The notes: generated by a model not told the origin, from the letters alone. A stretch of 64,000 nucleotides of DNA from Amycolatopsis deserti (GCF_014653945.1 NZ_BNAU01000013.1:104730-168729); one strand, 5' to 3'; numbered from the stretch's first letter, positions 10,498 to 19,881 are shown. Translations and numbers: made by a program.

Positions 10498-10674
10498 TGT
10501 AAACAAAGGGCTGATTGCTTAGTTGGACTAGGCAACCACCTGGAACGGCGCAATTTTTCCGCCATTGGGCAGGTTTTTCGCCGCTCGTCTGGCAAATTCG
10601 CGGTTCGTGTTCGATCATTGCGTGACGAGGCCCACCGTGGCCTGCCAACGCGATCTGGTGGAAGGCGGAACGAC

Positions 10675-10884
10675 GTGGCTGACCTGAAGAAGGGCGCGCG
10701 GATCACCGGCAGCACGCGTGACAAGCTTGCCGCTGACCTGAAGAAGAAATACGAGAAGGGTGCGAGTATTCGGGCCCTGGCCGAGTCGACCGGACGCTCG
10801 TACGGTTTTGTGCACCGCGTGCTTTCCGAATCCGGGGTGCAGTTGCGCGGGCGCGGCGGGGCGACGCGCGCTAAGAAGAAGTAG
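10675..10884 (+). CDS. Small helix-turn-helix protein (Rv1473A-like)
   Basis: A 69-residue basic protein, starting VADLKKGARITG from GTG 10675 and containing an HTH-like stretch (GASIRALAESTGRSYGFVHR) and a Gly/Arg-rich tail ending in KKK. It is probably a DNA-binding regulator. It follows the ABC-F gene by 177 bases, the same order as Rv1473-Rv1473A as I recall. Longer frames start at 10618 but the conserved part begins at the GTG. The 3' end overlaps the convergent GT87 gene by 14 bases. Confidence 0.8.
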   Translation: MADLKKGARITGSTRDKLAADLKKKYEKGASIRALAESTGRSYGFVHRVLSESGVQLRGRGGATRAKKK

Positions 10885-12178
10885 GCCGGGCGTCCCCGGC
10901 CTCGGCACGGCGGAAGCACAACATCGCACCGAGGAGCACGCACGGGTACACCAGGTACCCGAAGCGCGTCGCGGGCGTCAGGAGGGTGAAGGCCCCCAGG
11001 CCCACGGCGATGCGCCACAACGCGTCCGATCCGGCCACGGGCGGACGCCGCAGCAACCAGACGAGGATCGCGGCAGCGGCGCCGGCGAGCAGGACGAACG
11101 CGGCCACCTTCCCGGCCGGTCCGGTACTGGCGATGAGGTAGCCCGGCAACGGGCTCGCCGCCGGTGACGTCACCTGGCCCAGGCCGGCCGGGAACCGGAT
11201 CACGTGCTCCACGAACGCCCGCGGGTTCACCAGGAACACCGGGACGTTGAGCACGGCGCACGCGAGCACCGTCGTGGTGAGGAAGCGCGCCAGGGCCCTG
11301 CCGCCCAGGCGGGCGAAGACGAGCACGGCCAGCACCACGGCGGCCGGTGCCACGATGAGCTTCGCGCTGATCACCAGCGCGAGCACGATCGCGCTCGCCA
11401 CCGGGCGGTCCCGGGCCGCGAGCGCAGCGGCGACCAGCATCAGACCGACGATCGCCAGGTCCGGCCCGGCGACCGCCCAGGTCAGCGCGGTCAGCGGGCA
11501 GGCCATCGCGAACTGCGCCGCGCGCACCGGGACCCGCGGGGTGCGGGACAGCCGGATCGTCAGCCACGCGCACACGCACGCGGTGAGGACGAACATCAGC
11601 CGCGCGTCGGTGAGGGCGTCGGCCACCGGGCTGCCGCCGAACAGGGCGCGGGGCAGCCCGAACACGGCCATGACCGGGCCGTAGGGCGTGTAGTCGTTGA
11701 CCTCCGGCGCCCGCGCGAGGGCCGCGACATCCACATAGGGCGTGCCGTGGTCCAGCAGCAGGCTCGCCGAGCGCTCGATCACCCACACCTCGGGCTGCGC
11801 GCTCCAGGAGAACGGCGTGTTCAGCCAGTCCGTGCCGGTGAGCCGCCGGATCACCAGGACGGTCAGGGGCAGCAGCATCGACAGCACGGCGATCCCGGCC
11901 AGCCCCACCCAGCGGGAGCGCAGCTGCCCGCCCTGGCGGCGGGCGGCGATCAGCCAGCCGGTGTGGGCGGCGGCGAAGCCGTAGCCGAACGCCGCGCACG
12001 AACCCCAGATGCGGAAGCCGTAGAACTCGTTGGTGACCGCCAGTGCGATGGCGTAGACGGTACAGCCGAGGTAGAAGACCAGGTCGACGGTCAGCGGGTG
12101 CGCGGCGAGCAGCGCGCGCCAGCGGTCGAGGGCGGTGGCGGGGGCCGGCGGGCGCACCGCGGTGCGCTCAGTGGTCAT
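10871..12178 (-). CDS. GT87-like polytopic membrane mannosyltransferase
   Basis: A 435-residue membrane protein with about ten hydrophobic segments (e.g. LVFYLGCTVYAIALAV, FVLTACVCAWLTIRL, AVVLAVLVFA). It has the layout of DUF2029/GT87 (GT-C fold) alpha-mannosyltransferases that use polyprenyl-phosphate mannose for envelope glycolipids. Family placement rests on topology and features such as the periplasmic NDYTPYGPVMAVFGLP loop. The ATG start precedes a 40-residue cytosolic tail. It stands alone between convergent and divergent neighbours. The acceptor is unknown; a second GT87 gene lies at 62207-63484. Confidence 0.68.
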   Translation of the reverse strand: MTTERTAVRPPAPATALDRWRALLAAHPLTVDLVFYLGCTVYAIALAVTNEFYGFRIWGSCAAFGYGFAAAHTGWLIAARRQGGQLRSRWVGLAGIAVLSMLLPLTVLVIRRLTGTDWLNTPFSWSAQPEVWVIERSASLLLDHGTPYVDVAALARAPEVNDYTPYGPVMAVFGLPRALFGGSPVADALTDARLMFVLTACVCAWLTIRLSRTPRVPVRAAQFAMACPLTALTWAVAGPDLAIVGLMLVAAALAARDRPVASAIVLALVISAKLIVAPAAVVLAVLVFARLGGRALARFLTTTVLACAVLNVPVFLVNPRAFVEHVIRFPAGLGQVTSPAASPLPGYLIASTGPAGKVAAFVLLAGAAAAILVWLLRRPPVAGSDALWRIAVGLGAFTLLTPATRFGYLVYPCVLLGAMLCFRRAEAGDARPTSS

Positions 12179-12345
12179 CGCGGGCCGCCGGATGGTCTGG
12201 CACCGGTTTCGTCCCTCCCCATGCGCAAAGGTTACCGAGGAGGGAATCGGCGGCGACGTCCGGGAAGCTTTTGGTGTCCGCCCGCGTTGGCCTGGAGGTC
12301 TTCGGAGTGGACCTCAAGCATTGTCGAAGTTTTAGGGTGGGCGGC

Positions 12346-14211
12346 GTGGACAACACCTGGTCTTTGATGAGTTCGGCGATGCGTGCCGCGAACGCGCCGA
12401 AGGGCCTCGCGCCCGGCACGATCCGGCGGGTGGCGCGGTTCGCCCGGCCGTACTGGCGCAGCCTGCTGGTCTTCCTGGCGCTGACCGTGGTGTCGGCGGT
12501 GATCGCGGTGAGCACCCCGGTGCTGGCCGGCAAGGTCGTCGACACCATCGTCGGCGGCAAGGAGGCCGGGCTGGTCGTGCTGCTGGCGGTCGTGGTGGCC
12601 GGGCTGGCGATCGCCGACGCCGGGTTCGGGCTGGTCGAGCGGTGGCTGTCGGCCCGCATCGGCGAGGGGCTGATCTACGACCTGCGCCGCGCGGTGTTCG
12701 AGCACGTGCAGCGGATGCCGATCGCGTTCTTCACCCGCACCCGCACCGGCGCGCTGGTCAGCCGCCTGAACAACGACGTGATCGGCGCGCAGCGGACCTT
12801 CACCGCGACCCTGTCCGGCCTGGTCACCAACGTGATCCAGCTGGTGCTCTCGCTCGCGGTGATGGTGACGTTGTCCTGGCAGGTCACCCTGCTGGCGCTG
12901 GTGCTGCTGCCGGTGTTCGTGCTCCCGGCGCAGCGCATCGGGCGCCGGATGGCCGATCTGCAGCGCGAGTCCGCGCAGCTCAACGCCGGGATGACCACGC
13001 AGATGACCGAGCGGTTCTCCGCGCCCGGCGCGACGCTGGTCAAGCTGTTCGGACGGCCGCGGCGGGAGGCCGAGGACTTCGGCGCCCGCGCCGGGCGGGT
13101 GCGTGACATCGGGGTGCGGACCGCGATGCTCACCCGGTGGTTCATGACCAGCCTGACCCTGGTGTCGGCGCTCGCGCAGGCCCTGGTCTACGGCCTGGGC
13201 GGCTGGCTGGCGATCCGCGGGCAGCTCGCCCCGGGCACCGTGGTCGCCCTCGCGCTGCTGCTGACCAGGCTCTACAGCCCGCTGACCGCGCTGGCCAACG
13301 TCCGGGTGGACGTGATGACCGCGCTGGTGTCGTTCGAGCGGGTCTTCGAGGTGCTCGACCTCGACCCGATGATCACCGAGAAGCCGGACGCCCGCACCGT
13401 GCCGGCCGGCGGGGTGTCGGTCGAGTTCGACGACGTGCGCTTCGCCTACCCGGCGGCCGACAAGTACTCCCTGGCCTCGCTGGAGGAGGTGTCCACACTG
13501 GACACCCGTGGTGGCGAGGAGGTGCTGCACGGGATCAGCTTCCGCGCCGAGGCCGGGCAGATGGTCGCCCTGGTCGGGTCGTCCGGGGCGGGCAAGTCGA
13601 CGATCGCGTCGCTGCTGCCGCGCCTCTACGACGTCGACTCCGGCGCCATCCGGCTGTCCGATGTGGACGTGCGTGACCTGGGGTTCGCCTCGATCCGGGA
13701 CACCGTGGGCGTGGTGACCCAGGACGGGCACCTGTTCCACGACACCATCCGCGCCAACCTGGAGTACGCGCGGCCGGGCGTGACCGAGGAGGAGATCTGG
13801 GACGCGCTGGAGCGCGCGCGGCTGGCCGAGCTGGTGCGCGGCCTGCCCGACGGACTGGACACGGTGGTGGGGGAGCGCGGCTACCGGCTCTCCGGCGGCG
13901 AACGGCAGCGGCTGACGATCGCGCGGCTGCTGCTGGCCCAGCCGCGGGTGATCGTGCTGGACGAGGCGACCGCGCACCTGGACTCCGAATCCGAGGTGGC
14001 GGTCAGCGAAGCCCTGTCGCACGCCTTGGAGGGGCGGACCGCGCTGGTCATCGCGCACCGGCTGTCCACCGTGCGGGCGGCCGACCAGATCCTGGTGGTC
14101 GAGGCCGGGCGCATCGTCGAACGCGGCACGCACGAGGAACTGCTCGCCGCGAACGGCCGCTACGCCGACCTCTACCACACGCAGTTCAGCGAGGAGCCGG
14201 CCGCGGTTTAG
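12346..14211 (+). CDS. ABC exporter half-transporter (TMD-NBD fusion)
   Basis: About 621 residues with an N-terminal six-helix membrane domain (residues ~30-330) and a C-terminal nucleotide-binding domain: Walker A GSSGAGKST, Q-loop VTQDG, signature LSGGERQR, Walker B VIVLDEAT, H-loop AHRLST. It is a homodimeric type IV exporter for lipids, peptides or drugs. The GTG at 12346 follows AGGGTGG; ATG 12367 is an alternative. The TMD-NBD junction carries an insertion (about residues 370-390). No substrate clue comes from neighbours. Confidence 0.86.
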   Translation: MDNTWSLMSSAMRAANAPKGLAPGTIRRVARFARPYWRSLLVFLALTVVSAVIAVSTPVLAGKVVDTIVGGKEAGLVVLLAVVVAGLAIADAGFGLVERWLSARIGEGLIYDLRRAVFEHVQRMPIAFFTRTRTGALVSRLNNDVIGAQRTFTATLSGLVTNVIQLVLSLAVMVTLSWQVTLLALVLLPVFVLPAQRIGRRMADLQRESAQLNAGMTTQMTERFSAPGATLVKLFGRPRREAEDFGARAGRVRDIGVRTAMLTRWFMTSLTLVSALAQALVYGLGGWLAIRGQLAPGTVVALALLLTRLYSPLTALANVRVDVMTALVSFERVFEVLDLDPMITEKPDARTVPAGGVSVEFDDVRFAYPAADKYSLASLEEVSTLDTRGGEEVLHGISFRAEAGQMVALVGSSGAGKSTIASLLPRLYDVDSGAIRLSDVDVRDLGFASIRDTVGVVTQDGHLFHDTIRANLEYARPGVTEEEIWDALERARLAELVRGLPDGLDTVVGERGYRLSGGERQRLTIARLLLAQPRVIVLDEATAHLDSESEVAVSEALSHALEGRTALVIAHRLSTVRAADQILVVEAGRIVERGTHEELLAANGRYADLYHTQFSEEPAAV

Positions 14212-14921
14212 CGGAGGGCGGGGACGCGGGGGCGGTAGTGCTCGAGCAGCGCGGCGTTGGCCGCGTCGCCGCCCTCGACGTTCGAGCTGCGCCACAGCGG
14301 CACCTCGACACCCTCCTGCGCGGCGGTGGTGACGACGTGCGCCAGCACCTCGTTCCAGAGGTAGACGTTGAGCAGCGAGGACAGCGCCACCGTGCGGGGG
14401 GCGTCCTCGGGGAAGGCGGCGTCGCCGGGCCGGACGCCGGTGTCGAGCACCACGTCGGCCTGCTCCGGCAGCGTGCTGTGCGAGCGGCGGGGCGCCGCCT
14501 CGACCGAGGCCCGCGACGTCACCGCGACCACCGGCGCCCCCGCGGCCCGGGCGGCTTCGGCCAGTTCCACCGGGTAGGGGTTGACGCCGGAGTTGGAGAA
14601 CACGAACACCACGTCCTCCGGGCCCGGCGCGCGCCCGGCCAGCACCTCGGCGGCCAGGCCGGACCGCCGCTCCGCCGTCGTGCTGCCCGCGGCGCTGTGC
14701 AGCGGCAGCAGGTCCGGGTGGTACAGCGGGTAGACGCAGGCCAGGCCGCCCGCGCGGTAGAAGGTTTCGGCGACCGAGGCCAGCGAATGCCCGGCGCCAC
14801 CGGTGAAGACGAGGGCGTCCGCCCGCACCGCGGCCAGCACGAGCCCCGCCGCCCGCTCGATCTCCCGGGCGTTGCGTTCGCCGGCCCGCGCGAGGGCCCC
14901 GGCGACCAGATCGTGGATCAT
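14208..14921 (-). CDS. SIS-domain sugar-phosphate binding protein
   Basis: A 237-residue SIS-domain protein of the UPF0309 type. The phosphate-binding regions are visible as VFTGGAGHSLASVAETF and VFVFSNSGVNPYPVELAEAA. It probably binds or isomerises a phosphosugar (N-acetylhexosamine phosphates are common ligands), although catalytic residues cannot be assigned. Its 3' end overlaps the convergent ABC exporter by four bases. Alternative: regulatory ligand-binding protein. Confidence 0.78.
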   Translation of the reverse strand: MIHDLVAGALARAGERNAREIERAAGLVLAAVRADALVFTGGAGHSLASVAETFYRAGGLACVYPLYHPDLLPLHSAAGSTTAERRSGLAAEVLAGRAPGPEDVVFVFSNSGVNPYPVELAEAARAAGAPVVAVTSRASVEAAPRRSHSTLPEQADVVLDTGVRPGDAAFPEDAPRTVALSSLLNVYLWNEVLAHVVTTAAQEGVEVPLWRSSNVEGGDAANAALLEHYRPRVPALR

Positions 14922-14995
14922 GCGCCCGACCCTAGGCGCCGGACCACCGGGCCTGGGTGGTCGGCGGATGATTCCCGCCGTCCGGCCGCGCTCCG

Positions 14996-15345
14996 CGCCC
15001 GATCAACCCCGCGGCGGTGGCCGTTGAGGGCTCACCCCGAGCGGCCCTGCCGCTGAGGAAGCAGACATCCCGTCCGAGTGGCCAGCGGAAGTTTCCCGCC
15101 CGCCGGCCCACGTTCGGCGGATGCGCTCCGCGCGCCGCCGCCCGGTCAACCCAACGGCACCGGTTGGCGGCCCACCCGCGGCCGCTGAGGAAGCAGTCAC
15201 CCCGCCGGGGGGTCGGCGGCAGGTTCCTTGCCCGCCGTCCCGCCCGTCCACGCGCCGCCGCCCGATCAACCCCGCGGCGGTGGCGGTCGAGGGCTCACCC
15301 AAAGCGGCTCTGCCGGCGGCGGAAGAATCCCGCCGTCCGTGGTGT
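14996..15345. repeat. Degenerate long direct repeats in gene gap
   Basis: This gap of about 430 bases holds three imperfect copies of a unit of roughly 120-140 bp. CGATCAACCCCGCGGCGGTGGC occurs at 15000-15021 and again at 15263-15284; a diverged copy (CCCGGTCAACCC) starts at 15141. CGCTGAGGAAGCAG occurs near 15051 and 15183, and 'ATCCCGCCGTCCG'-like tails recur. No believable gene or regulatory site is seen in it. Confidence 0.75.
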
Positions 15346-15355
15346 TGCCCGGGGT

Positions 15356-16033
15356 GTGACGAGTGATCCCGTGCTGACCACCTGGCGCGCCCGCGGGCCG
15401 GTGCGCGCCGTGGTGCTGGTCCTGCACGGCGGCGCCGAGAACGGCCTGAACGTGGTCCGCCCGTGGGGCCTGGCCTACCTGCGCATGGTGCCGCTGGCGC
15501 GGCAGATCCTCCGCGCCGGCGGCCCGCACGGCGTCGAGGTTCGGCTGCTGCGCAACCGGGTCCGCGGCTGGAACGACCCCGACCTGCACCCGGTGGCCGA
15601 CGCGCGGTGGGCGCTGGAGCGGATCCGCGCCGAGCGGCCGGGCGTGCCGGTGTTCCTCGCCGGGCACTCGATGGGCGGCCGCGTCGCGCTGCGGGTGGCC
15701 GACGATCCGCAGGTCCGGTCGGTGCTGGCGCTGGCCCCGTGGACGCCGATCGGCGAGCCGGTCGAACCGGTCACGGGCAAGACGGTCGTCATCGCCCACG
15801 GCACGCGTGACCGCATCACCCGTCCCGCCGAGTCCTTCGCCTACGCCGAGCGCGCCCAGGCGGTCGCCGAGCGGGTGGTGCGCATCGAGGTCATGTCCGA
15901 GGGGCACGCCATGCTGTACCGGCCCGGCGTGTGGAACCGGCTGGCGCGCGAGTTCGCCCTGGACGCGGCGGGTGTGGCGCCGCTCACGGCCTGGTCGGTG
16001 CGTCCCGACCAGCGGCTTCGCCTGCCCGGGTAG
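15356..16033 (+). CDS. Alpha/beta hydrolase
   Basis: About 225 residues, starting at GTG 15356 (VTSDPVLTTWRARGPV). The oxyanion region is VLVLHGGAEN, the nucleophile elbow GHSMGGRVAL, the acid lies in HGTRDRITRP and the histidine in SEGHAMLYRP, giving a complete Ser-Asp-His triad. It has no signal peptide, so it is cytoplasmic. Substrate is unknown; it is of dienelactone-hydrolase or lysophospholipase-like size. The preceding bases belong to the repeat tract, and the upstream open frame should not be taken as coding. Confidence 0.78.
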   Translation: MTSDPVLTTWRARGPVRAVVLVLHGGAENGLNVVRPWGLAYLRMVPLARQILRAGGPHGVEVRLLRNRVRGWNDPDLHPVADARWALERIRAERPGVPVFLAGHSMGGRVALRVADDPQVRSVLALAPWTPIGEPVEPVTGKTVVIAHGTRDRITRPAESFAYAERAQAVAERVVRIEVMSEGHAMLYRPGVWNRLAREFALDAAGVAPLTAWSVRPDQRLRLPG

Positions 16034-16132
16034 AGGTGAGCAACCCTTTCGGGGTGCTGGACGTCCTTGATCGAGAGGTTTGCGGTTCACTAGGTGCGTC
16101 CTAGGGCCGGTCGATCGGGGAACGGTGATGGC

Positions 16133-17293
16133 GTGACGAACCAGGGCGGCTACCCACCGCGCGTGCCGCCGCGCGGCCCGCGACAGCACCAGCCCGCGCA
16201 GATGATGCCGCTGCCCGGCCGCGAAGGCGGCTACCGGCAGCCGCCGCCCCGCCGTCCCGGACCGCCGCCCACCCGCGCGATGCCCTCCCGCGGCGACGTC
16301 CCGCCGCCCCCGCCGCCGGTCGCGCGCCGTCCGCGCCGCCGGTTCGGCCCCGGCAAGGTCCTGCTCACCCTGCTGTCGGTGTTCGTGCTGTTCCTCGCCG
16401 GCGTGTGGGTGTACCTGGAGTTCTCGATCAACCGGATCGCCGCGCTGGAGGACTACGAGGGCCGCCCCGCCGCCGGGGCGGGCACGAACTGGCTCATCGT
16501 CGGCTCGGACAGCCGTGAGGGGCTCACCGCCGAGGACGAGCAGCGCCTGGTCACCGGTGACGTGGCGGCCGCGGGCGGCGGGCAGCGCACCGACACGATG
16601 ATGATCGCGCACCTGCCGGACAACGACACCAAGCCGACGCTGGTCAGCCTGCCGCGCGACTCGCAGGTCGCCATCCCCGGCCACGGCACCAGCAAGATCA
16701 ACGCGGCGTTCTCGATCGGCGGCGCGCCGCTGCTGGTGAAGACCGTCGAGCAGGCCACCGGGCTGCGCATCGACCACTACGCCGAGATCGGGTTCGGCGG
16801 GTTCGCCACCATCGTCGACGCGATCGGCGGCGTGCCCATGTGCGTCGACAAGGAGATGCACGACACCGTCACCGGCATCACGATCCCCGCCGGGTGCGGG
16901 GACCTCGACGGCGCGCAGGCGCTCGGGTTCGTCCGGATGCGCCACAGCGACGCGACGCCGCGGTCGGACCTGGACCGGGTGGAGAACCAGCGCAAGTTCA
17001 TCGGCGCGCTGGTCAGCGAGATCTCCAGCCCTGGCACCCTGCTCAACCCGTTCGACGTGTTCCCGCTGCTGAGCGCCGCCCCGGACGCGCTGACCATCGA
17101 CGAGGGCGACCACCTGCACAACCTGGTCGGCCTGGCCTGGGCGATGCGCGGGATCTCCTCGGACGGCGTGCTGTCCACGACGGTGCCGGTCACCTCCGCC
17201 TCGGCCGAACACTGGGACAAGACGAAGTCGAAGCAGCTGTTCGACGCGCTGCGCAACGACACGGTGGTGCCCGAAAGCGCCATCATGAACTAG
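16133..17293 (+). CDS. LytR-CpsA-Psr (LCP) family protein
   Basis: About 386 residues: a Pro/Arg-rich cytosolic tail (residues 1-75), one membrane helix (VLLTLLSVFVLFLAGVWVYL) and an extracellular LCP domain. Conserved LCP residues are visible in VGSDSREG, QRTDTMMIAHL, SLPRDSQVAIP and RMRHSDATPRSDLDR, which bind the polyprenyl pyrophosphate and metal. LCP enzymes ligate glycopolymers such as arabinogalactan to peptidoglycan. GTG 16133 is chosen, with GGGGA about 12 bases upstream; GTG 16094 is also in frame. Confidence 0.9.
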   Translation: MTNQGGYPPRVPPRGPRQHQPAQMMPLPGREGGYRQPPPRRPGPPPTRAMPSRGDVPPPPPPVARRPRRRFGPGKVLLTLLSVFVLFLAGVWVYLEFSINRIAALEDYEGRPAAGAGTNWLIVGSDSREGLTAEDEQRLVTGDVAAAGGGQRTDTMMIAHLPDNDTKPTLVSLPRDSQVAIPGHGTSKINAAFSIGGAPLLVKTVEQATGLRIDHYAEIGFGGFATIVDAIGGVPMCVDKEMHDTVTGITIPAGCGDLDGAQALGFVRMRHSDATPRSDLDRVENQRKFIGALVSEISSPGTLLNPFDVFPLLSAAPDALTIDEGDHLHNLVGLAWAMRGISSDGVLSTTVPVTSASAEHWDKTKSKQLFDALRNDTVVPESAIMN

Positions 17294-17303
17294 GAGCGCA
17301 GCC

Positions 17304-17566
17304 AGGGCGTGTCTGACAAGCCTTTGTCCAGGTGATGGCGTCGTGGATGGGGATGGCTGCGCGGTGGACGGTGGCGAGGTTGCGTAGCGGGTGGCGATGC
17401 CGCGGCACATCCCGCCACGCGATCCCGCACCGGTACCGGTAGATGATCCCGTCCACCATCGCCCGCGCATCCGAAAAGGCCTACCCGGTCGCGCCGGCGA
17501 CAAGTCCTCGATCAACGCCCACTGCTCAACCGACAACAACTCAAACCGCGACACGGCCAGCACCAT
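17304..17566 (-). pseudogene. IS5-family transposase remnant
   Basis: The minus strand from ATG 17566 reads VSRFELLSVEQWALIEDL, the typical start of IS5-type (DUF4096) transposases. After RPFR the frame shifts and the expected continuation DARAMVDGIIYRYRCGIAWR appears in another frame, followed by further decay. Only about the first 85 codons survive. The left edge, AGGGCGTGTCTGACAAGCCT (17304-17323), resembles an IS terminal repeat. No matching right end or target duplication was found. Bases 17567-17714 hold nothing I can identify. Confidence 0.75.
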
Positions 17567-17714
17567 CCCAGCTGGCCGATGCCGCGGTCCTGCCCCGACT
17601 AGACCCAGACCAGCGCGGTCGCGTTCTGAAGTCGGGCGCAGGCGTTCTTCGCGTCCCAGGAATCACCGCGCAGCACACCGGCTACTGGCACCGCAACCCA
17701 AGCGGGACCAGCAC

Positions 17715-18485
17715 CTAGGAGCGGCCGAGGTCGGCGAGCAGGCCGTCGAGGGCCTGGGTGAGCCCTGCCGCGTTGGCGGGCGTGAACCACGTCGTGCGGA
17801 TGCGCTCGTTGTTCCCCTTCGGCGTCTCGTGGTCGGCCGCCAGCTGCTCCAGCGTGCGGGTCCGGTCGCCCAGGGCGCGGCCGACCTCCTGGAACAGGCT
17901 GCGCACGTAGCGGTCCGCGTCCGGTGCGGCGATGCCGTGACCGGCGGCCCACGAGGTGAGCGTGGCGAGGTACCAGTAGTGGCTGGTCAGCGTCCCCGTC
18001 ACCGCGGAGAGCACATCGAAGGCCCGCTCGTCGGCGACCGGGAGCACCCCGCCCAGCGGCTCGAAGAAGGCCTCCGCCACCGGATGGGCCGGGTAGGTCG
18101 CGGTGAGGGAGCGGCGTTCGCGGATGGCCGGCAGCGGGATGGCCCGGACGATCGGGGCCTCGGTGCCCAGCGTCGCGCGCAGGTCGTCGTTGGCGACGCC
18201 GGCCATCACGTTGATCACGATCTTGCCGCTCGCCACCGTCACGCCGTCAAGTGCCTCGTGCCGGTCCTGACGGCGCACTGCGATGACGACGATGTCCGCG
18301 CGGTCGGCCACCGCCTGGTTGCCGGGACACACCTGGACGCCCGCGTAGCGCTCGGACAGCTCCGCGGCCGTGCGGGCTCCCCGCGGCGAGAGGAACACCT
18401 CCGGCGCCTCGCCGCCTCCGTGGTGCAGGCCGTCCACGATGGCCCGGCCGATCTCGCCGACCCCGATGATCCCGACGCTGTTCAC
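17715..18485 (-). CDS. Pyrroline-5-carboxylate reductase-like NAD(P) enzyme
   Basis: A 256-residue protein with an N-terminal Rossmann motif (VGIIGVGEIGRAIVDGL) and the ProC-family middle segment (GKIVINVMAGVANDDLRATL). The C-terminal dimerisation helix is divergent, so proline biosynthesis is not certain. The GTG start overlaps the stop of the upstream membrane-protein gene (GTGA). It is the third gene of a minus-strand operon with the esterase and membrane protein, probably controlled by the divergent TetR. It may act on another imine or be a generic oxidoreductase. Confidence 0.72.
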   Translation of the reverse strand: MNSVGIIGVGEIGRAIVDGLHHGGGEAPEVFLSPRGARTAAELSERYAGVQVCPGNQAVADRADIVVIAVRRQDRHEALDGVTVASGKIVINVMAGVANDDLRATLGTEAPIVRAIPLPAIRERRSLTATYPAHPVAEAFFEPLGGVLPVADERAFDVLSAVTGTLTSHYWYLATLTSWAAGHGIAAPDADRYVRSLFQEVGRALGDRTRTLEQLAADHETPKGNNERIRTTWFTPANAAGLTQALDGLLADLGRS

Positions 18486-18919
18486 CGCGTCTCCCTTCCG
18501 CGCTGCTGCCACAACAGTGCGACCGCCACGACGCCCGCCAGGCAGGGAGCCATCCCGGCCCAGCCCAGCTCGGGCGGCAGCCCGGTCTCGCCCGAGACGT
18601 CCCTGGTGAGCAGTCCAGCCAGCCCGGCGCCGGTGCCGAGCACCAGCAGCACGGTCGCGGCGGGGCGGGCCCACCGCTTGCCCGCCCGGACCGCCCAGGT
18701 CGTCCAGAGCCAGGCGCCGGCGCCGAGCGCACCCAGAACGGACAACAGGACGAGGTAGGCGGTGACGGCCGAGTCGATCTGCGCTTCGGTGTAGGCGGGA
18801 TAGCCGGCCCGGACGTGACCGGCCAGGGCATCGCTGTCGAGGTACGGCAAGACCGTCGCGGCGACGGTGAGCCCCAGCCCCGTGTACATCGCGGCGAGCG
18901 CTGATCGTGTCTTCGTCAT
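18482..18919 (-). CDS. Small membrane protein, four predicted helices
   Basis: A 145-residue protein with hydrophobic segments at about residues 7-25, 48-70, 85-105 and 120-138 and a loop DVSGETGLPPELGW. No family recognised. It sits between the esterase (its ATG overlaps the esterase TGA by one base) and the ProC-like gene (GTGA overlap), so the three are co-translated. Function unknown. Confidence 0.7.
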   Translation of the reverse strand: MTKTRSALAAMYTGLGLTVAATVLPYLDSDALAGHVRAGYPAYTEAQIDSAVTAYLVLLSVLGALGAGAWLWTTWAVRAGKRWARPAATVLLVLGTGAGLAGLLTRDVSGETGLPPELGWAGMAPCLAGVVAVALLWQQRGRETR

Positions 18920-19881
18920 CAGAACGCCTCCCCGCCCGGGACGAGGGCGGCCCGGAGGAACTCGAGGATCTCCGCCTGCGCGGCCCGGGCCTGGGGTTCC
19001 ACGCCGGGCAGGGTGAGGAACGCGTGCCCCGCTCCGTGGTACTCGGCCAACCGCGCCGGTGTCCCGGCCGCGCGCAGCCGCTCGGCGTAGCGGCGGCCGT
19101 GATCGGCCACCGGGTCGCGGGTGGGCACCACCACGAGCGCCGGGGCCAGCCCGCTCAGGTCGCCGGCGTGCAGCGGCGAGACCGCACGGTCGTCGGCTCC
19201 CGTTGGCACGCCGAGCCGCCGGACGAGCTCGAGCTGCGGCACCGAGAGCGTCGGGGTGTGGGCGTACTCGGTGACCGAGGGGTAGTCGAGCATCGTGGCG
19301 GTCGTGTCGGCGACCGGGTTGACCAGCACCTGCGCTTCCAGGCGCAGGCCGGCGTCCCTGGCCCGGATCGCCGTCAGGGCGCTGATCAGCGCGCCGCAGC
19401 TCTCGCCGAACACGGCCGCGCGCCCGGCGTCGACGCCCCACCGCGAGGCGTGCCGCACCACGTGTTCGAGCACGTCCCAGCCGTCGTCGGCGGCCGCGGA
19501 CAGCGGCGTGTCGAAGTCCAGGAGGCGGTGCTCGACCGAGACGACGACCGCGGGCAGCCGCACGGCGAGGTGGCTGTTGGTCCAGTCGCACTGCGTGGCC
19601 GTGCCCACGAAGCCGCTGCCGTGCACGTGGACCACGAGTGGCAGCCCGGCTCTGTGCCCGGCTCTGGCCCCGACCGGCCGGTACACCCGGACCGGCAGCT
19701 CGCGGCCGGGCAGCGGCACCTGCTGCCAGTCGATCGTGGCGCCGGGGTCCGGGTGCCCGAGCATCTCCCGCGCCCCTTCGGACGCGCGGAAACGGTTCTC
19801 CGCGTCACGGTAGGCACGCAGTTCCTCCGGCGTGATCGCCGCGAAGTCCGGTGCCGGGGGCCGCGTGACGGTTTCGCTCAT
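18919..19881 (-). CDS. Alpha/beta hydrolase of the HSL/acetyl-esterase family
   Basis: A 320-residue esterase. The oxyanion motif is VHGSGFVG, a variant of HGGG; the nucleophile elbow is GESCG; the acid is likely the Asp of PTRDPVADHG and the base the His of HGAGHAF. The ATG at 19881 (MSETVTRPP) has GGAGAAGGAG upstream; longer frames run through the promoter and are rejected. It is first in a three-gene operon, divergent from a TetR gene across a palindromic operator. Confidence 0.84.
   Translation of the reverse strand: MSETVTRPPAPDFAAITPEELRAYRDAENRFRASEGAREMLGHPDPGATIDWQQVPLPGRELPVRVYRPVGARAGHRAGLPLVVHVHGSGFVGTATQCDWTNSHLAVRLPAVVVSVEHRLLDFDTPLSAAADDGWDVLEHVVRHASRWGVDAGRAAVFGESCGALISALTAIRARDAGLRLEAQVLVNPVADTTATMLDYPSVTEYAHTPTLSVPQLELVRRLGVPTGADDRAVSPLHAGDLSGLAPALVVVPTRDPVADHGRRYAERLRAAGTPARLAEYHGAGHAFLTLPGVEPQARAAQAEILEFLRAALVPGGEAF

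Noticed and set aside
17599..17712. Minus-strand frame tail after the ProC-like gene (ending ...LQNATALVWV)
   Set aside because: It lies beyond the ProC-like stop in another frame and has no start, ribosome-binding site or recognisable family.
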